A stretch of DNA of 13,304 nt from a bacterium (GTDB taxonomy: Bacteria > BMS3Abin14), in NCBI GenBank assembly GCA_022865845.1, contig JALHUC010000070.1:1-13304 (forward strand). The letters run 5' to 3'. Position numbers and translations under genes: made by a program. How positions within the stretch are numbered: the first letter of the stretch is position 1; each line of letters starts with the position of its first letter. Under the pieces are notes generated by a model. That model worked only from the letters and a program-made list of their open reading frames with translations, had not been told where the DNA came from and searched no databases. Of the stretch, positions 7,539 to 13,304 are shown in pieces.

Positions 7539-8319
7539 AAAAGGCCGGAACCCGGTGAGGGAATCGGACCGCCAGGTAGACACCGTCGCCAAGGCCCTGA
7601 CTATCCTCAACTGTTTTTCCATAAGCGAGCCGGAACTGTCTCTTAAGGCCCTTAGTGAAATGACCGGACTTTACAAGAGCCGTATCATGCGGTTGTGCGG
7701 CACGCTCAGCGCCCAGGGGTTCCTTGTAAAGACATCTCGTGCCACCTACGAACTGGGCCCCAGGGTCATGATCCTGGGCAAGATCTACGAAAAAACCCAC
7801 AGCCTGCTCAACTTCGCCGGGCCTGTCCTCGAGGAACTCGCCTCCAGCACCGGGGAATCAGCGGCCATCTTCATGAGGGGAGGGATGAGCCGTTTCTGCG
7901 TGATCCAGAGAATCGGTCCTGCCTCCCTCCGTTACTCTGTCAGTGAGGGTGAACCTCTGCCGCTCCATGCAGGGGCGCCGGGAAAAGTACTGCTGGCCTG
8001 GGCCCCTGAAAACATAAGAGAACGCTTTCTTAAAGATCAGGGTCTGAAAAAATACACATCAAGGACCATCACCGACAGGAAGGAGCTGGAACAGGAGTTG
8101 GATTCGGTGCGCCTGAAAGGGTATGCCATCAGCGAGGGTGAGGTTGTGCAAAACGCCATTTCCATGGCAGCACCGATCTTTGATAACGAGTCCAATGCGA
8201 ACTATGCGATCCATCTTGGCGGCCCGGCGCAGCGCCTGACACCTGAAAAGCAGTCAGAACTTCTACCCGCTCTCATGGAATCTGCCCGCCGCCTCTCCTT
8301 CCTGCTGGGGAAGGAATAG
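7531..8319 (+). CDS. IclR-family transcriptional regulator
   Basis: A 262-residue regulator with an N-terminal winged helix-turn-helix (about 15-75; recognition region LSEMTGLYKSRIMRLCGTLS) and a C-terminal GAF-like ligand domain (about 90-258). The effector domain has the family's usual blocks: GESAAIFMR, the PLPLHAGAPGKVLLAW stretch near 147-162, and GYAISEGEVVQNAISMAAPI. The start is GTG at 7531 with AAAAGGGG five bases upstream, overlapping the end of the lyase gene, so the two are likely coupled. As the last gene of the catabolic operon and divergent to the TRAP operon, it is the probable local regulator of both, sensing the substrate or an intermediate. Whether it represses or activates cannot be read from sequence. 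Confidence 0.95.
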   Translation: MAEKGRNPVRESDRQVDTVAKALTILNCFSISEPELSLKALSEMTGLYKSRIMRLCGTLSAQGFLVKTSRATYELGPRVMILGKIYEKTHSLLNFAGPVLEELASSTGESAAIFMRGGMSRFCVIQRIGPASLRYSVSEGEPLPLHAGAPGKVLLAWAPENIRERFLKDQGLKKYTSRTITDRKELEQELDSVRLKGYAISEGEVVQNAISMAAPIFDNESNANYAIHLGGPAQRLTPEKQSELLPALMESARRLSFLLGKE

Positions 8320-8321
8320 CT

Positions 8322-8340
8322 GCCCAGGCTTTGGGCTTTC
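8322..8340. terminator. Weak terminator-like hairpin between converging genes
   Basis: gccca (8322-8326) and tgggc (8332-8336) form a 5-bp stem with a five-base loop, followed by TTTC. It sits in the 31-bp gap where iclR and aroB converge. The stem is short, so efficient termination is doubtful. Confidence 0.3.
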
Positions 8341-8350
8341 GGTCAAGGGT

Positions 8351-9424
8351 TCAGGATAACGCCAGCGCCTTGACGAGCTCCCCTGGATCGTCAAGGGAAG
8401 TTACGTGACAACGACCGATATCTTCCAGGAGTATGCACCTGACGCGCCCACCAATTCTTTTTTTGTCACGGGTTAAAAACTGTTCCAGGTTTTGATCATA
8501 CCTGATGTCAGGAACGGGGATCTTTTCAATCACCGCCATGGCTCTTCTGTACTGCCCCTCGTCAAGTCCGCAGATCTGTTTTGAAAGGGAAAGAGCGGCT
8601 CTCATTCCGATAGCCACAGCCTCACCGTGACGGATCTCACCCAGGCCCAGGGATGACTCAAGGGCGTGAGCAAGGGTGTGGCCAAAATTGAGGACAAGTC
8701 GGGGACCGGCCTCTTTCTCATCAATGGATATCACCTCCGCTTTTCGGCGGCAGGCTGCCTCCACAATGAGCTGTATATCGACGCCCCCTTCAGGACCGAG
8801 ATCATTCACTTTTTCGAGATAAGCGAAGAGTTCCGGGTCCAGGGTGAGGGAGATCTTCACTATCTCAGCCATGCCCGAGTACCAGTCCCTCGATTCCAGG
8901 GTCCTGAGGACGTCGGTGTTGGCGTATACCCCTTGCGGCTGATGAAAGGTCCCCACTTGATTCTTGCCTTCGGGAAGGTTTATTCCGGTTTTCCCTCCGG
9001 TGCTGCTGTCCACCATGGAAAGGAGTGTCGTGGGAACCTGGATGACGGACACCCCCCGAAGGTAAATGGAAGCAGCCAAACCAGCGAGATCTCCCACGAC
9101 TCCACCGCCCAGAGCAACGACCAGGGAACCCCTGTCCAGTCCGGCACCAGCCATTTTCCTGCAGAGGTCCTCCAGGCGGCCGAAGGATTTGCTCTTCTCT
9201 CCCTGGGGCACGACAACGACGGTGGCGGGTGAATTCGGGGCTCCTGCCAGCTCTTCGATGCGATGACCATAGATGGAGTGTACCCGTTCGTCCGTCACCA
9301 CCATGACCTTCCCGGCCGAATTCCATTCTCGCAAATTTTCCTGGAGCAGGTCCCAGGCCCCGTCCCCAATGTGTATGGAGTAGGACCGTTCACCCAGTTC
9401 GACATGAACGACATTCATAGTCAT
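8351..9424 (-). CDS. aroB: 3-dehydroquinate synthase (stand-alone)
   Basis: Converts DAHP to 3-dehydroquinate, the second step of the shikimate pathway, using NAD and a divalent metal. The 357-residue length is normal. The NAD loop GGGVVGD (106-112) and VDSSTGGKTG (with K145) are intact. Metal ligands are E187 (MAEIVK), H249 (LNFGHT) and H266 (RHGEAVA). Other residues matching the well-studied fungal enzyme include K228, E238, R242, N246 and H253, so this looks fully active. The gene begins 73 bp after the aroKB stop, in the same direction. ATG codons at 9424 and 9418 both fit and neither has a strong ribosome site, so the exact start is uncertain and coupling to upstream translation is possible. 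Having this beside a fusion that already contains a synthase domain is unusual. Confidence 0.94.
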   Translation of the reverse strand: MTMNVVHVELGERSYSIHIGDGAWDLLQENLREWNSAGKVMVVTDERVHSIYGHRIEELAGAPNSPATVVVVPQGEKSKSFGRLEDLCRKMAGAGLDRGSLVVALGGGVVGDLAGLAASIYLRGVSVIQVPTTLLSMVDSSTGGKTGINLPEGKNQVGTFHQPQGVYANTDVLRTLESRDWYSGMAEIVKISLTLDPELFAYLEKVNDLGPEGGVDIQLIVEAACRRKAEVISIDEKEAGPRLVLNFGHTLAHALESSLGLGEIRHGEAVAIGMRAALSLSKQICGLDEGQYRRAMAVIEKIPVPDIRYDQNLEQFLTRDKKRIGGRVRCILLEDIGRCHVTSLDDPGELVKALALS

Positions 9425-9497
9425 TATCAGGGAGAGCCTTTTTCAGAAAGTGATGCGGCGATCTTCTCAAAGTATCCGCGGTTGATGGTCACGGCGA

Positions 9498-11087
9498 TCA
9501 GGCTTTCAACGCGGCAAAGGTGTTCAGTACCGCCTCTTCCGGGACTTCATCAGTCACAAACACATCGCCGACATCCTTAAGCAGCACATAGCGCAGCCTT
9601 CCGGCCTTCTTCTTTTTGTCGCTCCCCATGGCCTGGAGCAGCTGTTTCGGAACCAGGTCGTTGGGGATCCGGATCGGTAAGCCAGAGGACACCAGGACAG
9701 ACTCGACCCTTTCCTGCAGTTCTTCAGGGCAGTAACCCAATTTTACGGAAAGGTTGGCGGCAGCAACCATCCCCATGGCCACGGCTTCGCCATGATTGAC
9801 ACTGTGATGGCTGAGGCGTTCAATGGCGTTTGCGAAAGTGTGTCCGAAATTCAGCACCGCCCTTCGGCCCTGATCATAAGGATCTTCCTGAACGATATTG
9901 ATCTTGACCTGAATGGCCTGGGCGACCAGCGTCTGAAGTTCCAAAGCCTGTTGCCCAATCTTCCCCGATGTCTGGATCCAGCTTCCCGATTCGATCTTCT
10001 GGAGCAGATCTGAATCAGCGATGAGGCTGTGCTTGATAACCTCCGCCATTCCAGACGCAAACGCCCTGGGGGGCAGGCTTTGCAGCGTAGCGATATCGGC
10101 GATCACAGTTTTCGGTTGTTTGAAAGCGCCGATCAGATTCTTCGCATTGGGCATATCAATTCCGGTCTTACCGCCGATACTGGTGTCAACCATAGCCAAC
10201 AGGCTGGTGGGACACTGCACACAATCGACCCCTCGCATATATGTTGCCGCTATAAAACCGGCGAGTTCACTGATCACGGTTCCGCCAAGCGCAATGACCG
10301 TTCCACTGCGGTCGAAATCCGCTTCAAGCAGCTGTTCGTAAATCGACTGGGCTGTTGCCAGGGTTTTATTCTGCCTGCCGGGTGATATGGTGACCACAAC
10401 ATCGACGGGACCGCAGCTCTGAGCATACAAAGGACCAACGGTATCATCCGTTATGATAGCAATGGGGCCATCAATTCCGGCTAACTGTGAAATAAACGGA
10501 AGTAGTCCGCCACCAACAATAAACTCGTAGCGGTCGCTATGCGCCGCAATGGGCAGACGGACATCCGGCCCTCCTGCTATTATCCCAACAAGATCTTCAG
10601 CAACGGTTGCAGGATTTTTTTCAGAGGTGACAAATTGGGGGAACTGACCGTATCCCTTCTTTCGCTGCTGCAGGAGTTCTACGATATGCTCAAGGGGGTT
10701 CGGTACCTGAAGCAGCGGGCGAACATGGTGATCGTTCTCAGCGCGCTTAAGGATCTCCTCTGGTGTCGCCACCAGACAGAATACCCGGCCGCTTTTGCCC
10801 AGTACGGCTGCGTTGTCACCATCCAGCATGAATCGACCACCGGTAGCTATGACCATGCCGCTTTTATCCGCGAGCTCCCGGGCAAGATCTGCCTCCATTT
10901 TTCGAAAAGCTGCCTCGCCTTTTTCCTTGAAAAATTCTCCGATGGTCATGCCTATCTTTGATTCGATCAGTTGGTCGGTATCAACAAAATCGTAGCCGAG
11001 CTGAGATGCCAGGGTTCTGCCAACGGAGGTTTTACCGGTTGCCATAAATCCGGTCAAAATGATATTTTTTTTGTCGTTATTCTGCAT
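9498..11087 (-). CDS. aroKB: Shikimate kinase / 3-dehydroquinate synthase fusion
   Basis: A 529-residue two-domain protein. Residues about 7-170 are a shikimate kinase: P-loop GFMATGKT (13-20), substrate residues D36/D38 (DTD) and R62 (FRKME), lid arginine R123 (VRPLL) and R142. The third glycine of the usual GGG substrate loop is arginine here (ATGGR, R85). Residues about 180-529 are a 3-dehydroquinate synthase with metal ligands E349, H416 and H432 and the lysine of GGKTG (K307). This half differs from the norm at the NAD loop (GGTVISE at 268-274 instead of GGGVxGD), at D405 where Glu is usual, and at N420 where an active-site His is usual. Such fusions are known in several bacteria. The ATG at 11087 lacks a clear ribosome site. 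The gene appears by eye less G+C-rich than its neighbours. Confidence 0.9.
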   Translation of the reverse strand: MQNNDKKNIILTGFMATGKTSVGRTLASQLGYDFVDTDQLIESKIGMTIGEFFKEKGEAAFRKMEADLARELADKSGMVIATGGRFMLDGDNAAVLGKSGRVFCLVATPEEILKRAENDHHVRPLLQVPNPLEHIVELLQQRKKGYGQFPQFVTSEKNPATVAEDLVGIIAGGPDVRLPIAAHSDRYEFIVGGGLLPFISQLAGIDGPIAIITDDTVGPLYAQSCGPVDVVVTISPGRQNKTLATAQSIYEQLLEADFDRSGTVIALGGTVISELAGFIAATYMRGVDCVQCPTSLLAMVDTSIGGKTGIDMPNAKNLIGAFKQPKTVIADIATLQSLPPRAFASGMAEVIKHSLIADSDLLQKIESGSWIQTSGKIGQQALELQTLVAQAIQVKINIVQEDPYDQGRRAVLNFGHTFANAIERLSHHSVNHGEAVAMGMVAAANLSVKLGYCPEELQERVESVLVSSGLPIRIPNDLVPKQLLQAMGSDKKKKAGRLRYVLLKDVGDVFVTDEVPEEAVLNTFAALKA

Positions 11088-11105
11088 AGTGTGTATTCGA
11101 ATTAA

Positions 11106-11249
11106 CTATTCATAAATATCAAATAACTGAAGGTCAACGATCGTACCGTCTGAATCACGACGAGGAAGGTGGTCGAAGTCTTCGATCAAACTCGCGCAGT
11201 ACTCTGCCAGGCGGGCCAAAACATAGCTGAAATTAAGGTGGGATTCCAT
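11106..11249 (-). CDS. Small ORF (47 codons) upstream of aroKB; possible leader peptide
   Basis: An ATG-initiated frame of 47 codons ends in TAG 18 bases before the aroKB start. It begins MESHLNFSYVLARLAEYC and ends DLQLFDIYE; it is acidic and contains three Tyr and three Phe. I do not recognise a family. Its start codon lies in the loop of a 10-bp perfect inverted repeat (11208-11217 with 11254-11263), so translation could be controlled by RNA folding. There is no strong ribosome site. It could be a regulatory leader, a small conserved protein, or chance; the protein-like composition favours one of the first two. Confidence 0.45.
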   Translation of the reverse strand: MESHLNFSYVLARLAEYCASLIEDFDHLPRRDSDGTIVDLQLFDIYE

Positions 11250-11263
11250 TCTCGGCCCGCCTG
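11208..11263 (-). promoter_or_regulatory. Inverted repeat enclosing the start of the small ORF upstream of aroKB
   Basis: caggcgggcc (11208-11217) and ggcccgcctg (11254-11263) are perfect 10-bp complements separated by 36 bases. In the aroKB-direction transcript the first arm lies just before the ATG at 11249 and the second arm falls at codons 10-13 of the small ORF. Folding would place the start codon in the loop. A second perfect palindrome (tcgaag-t-cttcga, 11173-11185) lies further into the ORF. Confidence 0.6.
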
Positions 11264-11324
11264 AAAATAGTCAAATCGTATTTGCAATATGCCCCAAAAA
11301 ACCGTTTACCGTCCAGTTTAAACT

Positions 11325-11505
11325 AGCCCGCACTTCTCACCAGCCTTCTACTGCGGCGGCAGATACGGGCATGTCTACTGCGTTGCGCTCGGTCGAGCTC
11401 CTCGACGTAGTGTCAACTACGCCTCCGGGGCCCTCGGTCGCGCGCCTTGTATCCACACCCGTCTACGACGCCTCGCGACGAACCCTGGTGAGAAGTGCGG
11501 GCTAG
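11325..11505. repeat. 181-bp palindromic element with 20-bp perfect terminal inverted repeats
   Basis: The outer arms tagcccgcacttctcaccag (11325-11344) and ctggtgagaagtgcgggcta (11486-11505) are exact reverse complements. The interior is also imperfectly self-complementary and centres on cgtagt-gtca-actacg, so the whole could extrude as a large cruciform or fold as a branched RNA. It carries no gene. It lies just ahead of a Y1 transposase remnant, the enzyme type known to mobilise palindromic REP elements, so it is probably a repeat of that kind, though larger than classical 20-40-base REPs. Confidence 0.85.
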
Positions 11506-11527
11506 GCGGTTGTGGCTTTGGGCCTCT

Positions 11528-11924
11528 TGGGGACAGGCCGTGTATTGTGACATTTCCATGCTGAGAATAATGGTATTGTAGGCTACTTAGCAAATTTGGC
11601 AAAGATTTTGCTCTGATTCCTCCATAAAACGTATGAAGGAGGTACATCATGGCGAGATCCGCGCGTGTGCAGTTCCCTGGTGCCATTTATCACATCTCAG
11701 CGAGAGGCAACCACCAGGAAAATATCTATTTCAGCGATCAGGACCGTGAGCTGTTTATCCGGCTCCTTGCAGCGGCAGCAAAACGAATGCACTGGATTTG
11801 TCATGCCTACTGCCTGATGACCAACCATTACCATTTGCCAGGTATTGTTCAGGCAAGCCTGCGGGGTGTTGCTATTTATTCACCGACGACCGTTTGAGCA
11901 ACAGCCCGGCAGGACCTGACCCCA
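11528..11924 (+). mobile_element. Remnant Y1-transposase element with related inverted ends
   Basis: tggggacaggcc (11528-11539) and gacctgacccca (11913-11924) are near-complementary ends matching at 10 of 12 positions. They bracket the truncated transposase gene and about 120 bases of leader. At about 400 bp the unit is much shorter than a complete element of this class, consistent with internal deletion. The exact boundaries are inferred. Confidence 0.5.
11649..11897 (+). pseudogene. Truncated Y1 (REP-associated/IS200-like) transposase
   Basis: The first 63 or so of 82 codons match the N-terminus of Y1 transposases: ARSARVQFPGAIYHISARGN, then DQDRELFIRLL, then HAYCLMTNHYHL carrying the metal-binding His-x-His (H60, H62). 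After this the similarity stops; the frame goes out and ends at 11897. Intact proteins are about 150-300 residues and have the nucleophilic tyrosine further downstream, which is missing here. The protein would therefore be unable to cut DNA. The 5' end is well preserved, with AAGGAGG seven bases before the ATG, and a matching CCTCC at 11619-11623 could mask it. It is adjacent to the 181-bp palindrome. Confidence 0.85.
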
Positions 11925-11978
11925 CGAGTAGCGCGCTGTGGCTTGTCAGCTTTTGCTCTTTTCCTGCGTTCTGCGTTC

Positions 11979-12008
11979 AATAATCCAGTTCCTGAGAACT
12001 GGATTATT
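11979..12008 (-). terminator. Hairpin at the end of the b5-like gene
   Basis: aataatccagttc (11979-11991) and gaactggattatt (11996-12008) form a perfect 13-bp stem with a four-base loop. The b5-like gene's TAA stop is inside the right arm. The 3' side of the minus-strand stem ends GGATTATT without a long T run, so it may terminate or protect the transcript. It could also serve the plus-strand transposase remnant. Confidence 0.65.
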
Positions 12009-12234
12009 CCTTATATTCCCCCACAACTGGAAACAGGAACACTAAATTGTCGTCATGCGGCGCCTCATCGATCTCGTCGGTGAGGTCAAGACCGAAGGGG
12101 TGGCCATAGTGGTCCCCGTGCTCCGCCTCGCGGGTCTCGGAAAAGTCGTAAACCTTCCCCAGGTAGGCGACGTAGGCCGGCCGACCTTCCTTGCCGTCGT
12201 ATTTGGCGAGCTCGTCTTTGTCGAAAACTTTCAT
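12004..12234 (-). CDS. Small cytochrome b5-like haem-binding domain protein
   Basis: A 76-residue single-domain protein of the prokaryotic cytochrome b5-like haem/steroid-binding family. The fold signature is clear: an opening FDKDELAKYDGKEGRPAYVA, then GKVYDFSET, then HGDHYGHPFGLDLT and a closing EAPHDDNLVFLFPVVGEYK. Likely axial ligands are H45 (in HPFGLDLT, or H42 nearby) and H60 (APH). There is no signal peptide or membrane segment, so it should be cytoplasmic. A strong GAGGAGGGG site lies just before the ATG at 12234. The family's usual role is electron transfer or binding of haem or a hydrophobic ligand; the partner is not evident here. It follows trpA in the same direction after 194 bp and is probably separately transcribed. 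Confidence 0.85.
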   Translation of the reverse strand: MKVFDKDELAKYDGKEGRPAYVAYLGKVYDFSETREAEHGDHYGHPFGLDLTDEIDEAPHDDNLVFLFPVVGEYKE

Positions 12235-12253
12235 GACCCCTCCTCTTGTCGGG

Positions 12254-12274
12254 ATTCAAAATTCAAGATCCAAG
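12254..12274. repeat. Three 7-bp tandem units upstream of the b5-like gene
   Basis: attcaaa, attcaag and atccaag stand head to tail. Too short to interpret; noted as simple-sequence DNA in the 194-bp gap. Confidence 0.4.
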
Positions 12275-12311
12275 ATAGTGCTGCAGTTTCTATGAAAGCA
12301 TCGTTTAATAA

Positions 12312-12384
12312 AACACAAAGTACACGAAGGAGTTCTTAGAGACCTGACAAACCTTTACTTTGTTAACTTTGTGTACTTCGTGTT
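12312..12384 (-). repeat. Long-armed imperfect hairpin downstream of trpA
   Basis: aacacaaagtacacgaag (12312-12329) and ctttgtgtacttcgtgtt (12367-12384) pair over 18 positions with one mismatch and one G-U in RNA, with a 37-base loop. On the minus strand the stem is followed by TTATT, so it may help end the trpA transcript. Both arms are variants of the same ACACrAAGTACAC motif, which suggests a repeat-derived origin. Confidence 0.6.
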
Positions 12385-12428
12385 CAAAAAAAATCGCCGT
12401 TTTTACATGAACCGTTCTTTCCCCCCAC

Positions 12429-13223
12429 TCACTTGCTCGCCTGCTTGACCCCTTCTGCCAGTTCCTCAACCAGCTCCCGGACGCTGGCCTTTGCTTCAGC
12501 CGGGCTCCCGGCCTCATTGATGACCTGGGTTATGGCCGAGCCCACGATGACGCCGTCAGCGGATTTCGCGGCCTCGGCCGCGTCCTCACCGGTTCGGATG
12601 CCGAAACCGACGCAGACAGGCAGGGAGCCTATTTCCTTTGCGTTTGAAGCGACCCCTTTCCATGAGGCAGTACCATCCAGGGCGTCGCCAGTGAGACCAG
12701 CCATGGAAACGAGGTAGAGGAACCCATCCCCTGATTTGATAATGGAGTTCAGCCTTTCAGGGGGAGTGTTGGGCGCCGCCATGGGGATGAGAGCCAATCC
12801 GTTCTTCCTCATCTCCACACGCAGCGGGGCGGCTGTTTCCATGGGCAAGTCAGGGATGATGGCGCCGTCGCCTCCAGCCAGGGCGAGTTTTTCCGAGAAG
12901 GTATCGTACCCCATGTGATGGACCGGATTGGCGTAACCCATGAGGATGATGGGGACATCCCTCTTCGCCCTGATCCTGGCCGCCAGATCGATCACGCCGG
13001 CCAGGGTCATTCCGTTGTCAAGAGCCTTATGGGACGCATCCTGAATAAGGGGCCCGTCCGCGATGGGATCCGAAAAGGGGAACCCCAGCTCCAGGATATC
13101 GGCCCCCGCATCGATGGCGGTGATGGCCAACTCTTCGTCCAGCCCGATGGAGGGGTATCCTGCGGTGAGGTAAATGATGAGGGCTTTATGCCCTGCTCTG
13201 AACACTTTTGAAATTCGGTCCAT
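12429..13223 (-). CDS. trpA: Tryptophan synthase alpha subunit
   Basis: The alpha chain of tryptophan synthase, which cleaves indole-3-glycerol phosphate to indole and glyceraldehyde 3-phosphate and passes indole to the beta chain. At 264 residues it has the normal length. The core signature YLTAGYPS (18-25) and LELGFPFSDPIADGP (44-58) includes the two catalytic acids E45 and D56. MGYANPVHHMGYDTF, PDLPMETA, the AGLTGD flexible loop and the phosphate-binding VCVGFGIRTGED and GVIVGSAI segments are all present. The ATG at 13223 has AAGGAG six bases upstream. trpB is normally just upstream and would lie beyond the right edge; it is not visible here. Confidence 0.97.
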   Translation of the reverse strand: MDRISKVFRAGHKALIIYLTAGYPSIGLDEELAITAIDAGADILELGFPFSDPIADGPLIQDASHKALDNGMTLAGVIDLAARIRAKRDVPIILMGYANPVHHMGYDTFSEKLALAGGDGAIIPDLPMETAAPLRVEMRKNGLALIPMAAPNTPPERLNSIIKSGDGFLYLVSMAGLTGDALDGTASWKGVASNAKEIGSLPVCVGFGIRTGEDAAEAAKSADGVIVGSAITQVINEAGSPAEAKASVRELVEELAEGVKQASK

Positions 13224-13265
13224 TTTGCTCCTTTGCGTTCAGTTTGTAACTGATGGTCGACTCCT

Positions 13266-13295
13266 GTGCACAAGTGCACCGGTGCACCAGTGCAC
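13266..13295. repeat. Four GTGCAC palindromes at exact 8-bp period
   Basis: GTGCAC occurs at 13266, 13274, 13282 and 13290, with two-base spacers aa, cg and ca. It lies 43 bases upstream of trpA at the window edge and may continue beyond it. The combination of self-complementary units and strict period suggests either a slippage-prone octamer or a protein-binding array. Confidence 0.85.
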
Positions 13296-13304
13296 TAAGC
13301 TGGC

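Noticed and set aside
7150..7800. Minus-strand frame of 216 codons
   Set aside because: Antisense to the lyase and IclR genes, both of which carry clear family motifs.
8666..9232. Plus-strand frame of 188 codons
   Set aside because: Antisense to aroB; low-complexity, non-protein-like translation.
9498..11087. AroKB as an assembly artefact joining two genes
   Set aside because: The frame is continuous through both domains with a natural linker near residues 170-185, and such fusions are known.
11417..11686. Minus-strand frame of 89 codons across the palindrome
   Set aside because: Formed by the palindromic element and the transposase start; Arg/Pro-rich, no ribosome site.
13266..13295. GTGCAC array as a CRISPR
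   Set aside because: Units of 6 bases with 2-base spacers are far too short.

Overview
The window looks like a stretch of chromosome from a free-living Gram-negative bacterium, probably anaerobic or facultative and possibly of the Desulfobacterota (former Deltaproteobacteria) type. The lineage is an inference from gene content and repeats and is held loosely. The supporting signs are a periplasmic TRAP transporter with a cleavable signal peptide, moderately high G+C, strong Shine-Dalgarno sites, and intergenic palindromes with a REP-type Y1 transposase remnant.

Left part (1-8319), a catabolic island: two divergent transcription units are separated by about 0.9 kb. The minus-strand unit runs dctP - hairpin - dctQ - dctM - four 11-bp repeats - a thiamine-diphosphate (ThDP) enzyme of the acetolactate-synthase superfamily, cut by the left edge of the window. 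The plus-strand unit runs zinc alcohol dehydrogenase - HMG-CoA-lyase-like aldolase - IclR-type regulator, tightly packed and overlapping. The simplest reading is uptake of an organic acid by the TRAP system, oxidation and C-C bond chemistry by the dehydrogenase, lyase and ThDP enzyme, and control by the IclR protein. The substrate cannot be named from sequence. The divergent gap holds a good sigma70-like promoter for each direction and a decayed fragment of what looks like a TauE/SafE-type exporter.

Middle part (8351-11249), aromatic biosynthesis on the minus strand: a 47-codon ORF sits just upstream of a shikimate kinase/3-dehydroquinate synthase fusion (aroKB), which is followed by a second, stand-alone 3-dehydroquinate synthase (aroB). 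The stand-alone enzyme is canonical. The synthase half of the fusion departs from consensus at several usually invariant positions.

Right part (11325-13304): a 181-bp palindromic element lies beside a truncated Y1 (REP-associated/IS200-like) transposase. It is followed by a small cytochrome-b5-like haem protein and trpA (tryptophan synthase alpha), both on the minus strand. Upstream of trpA, at the window edge, the hexamer GTGCAC occurs four times at an exact 8-bp period. I saw no tRNA, rRNA or CRISPR array.
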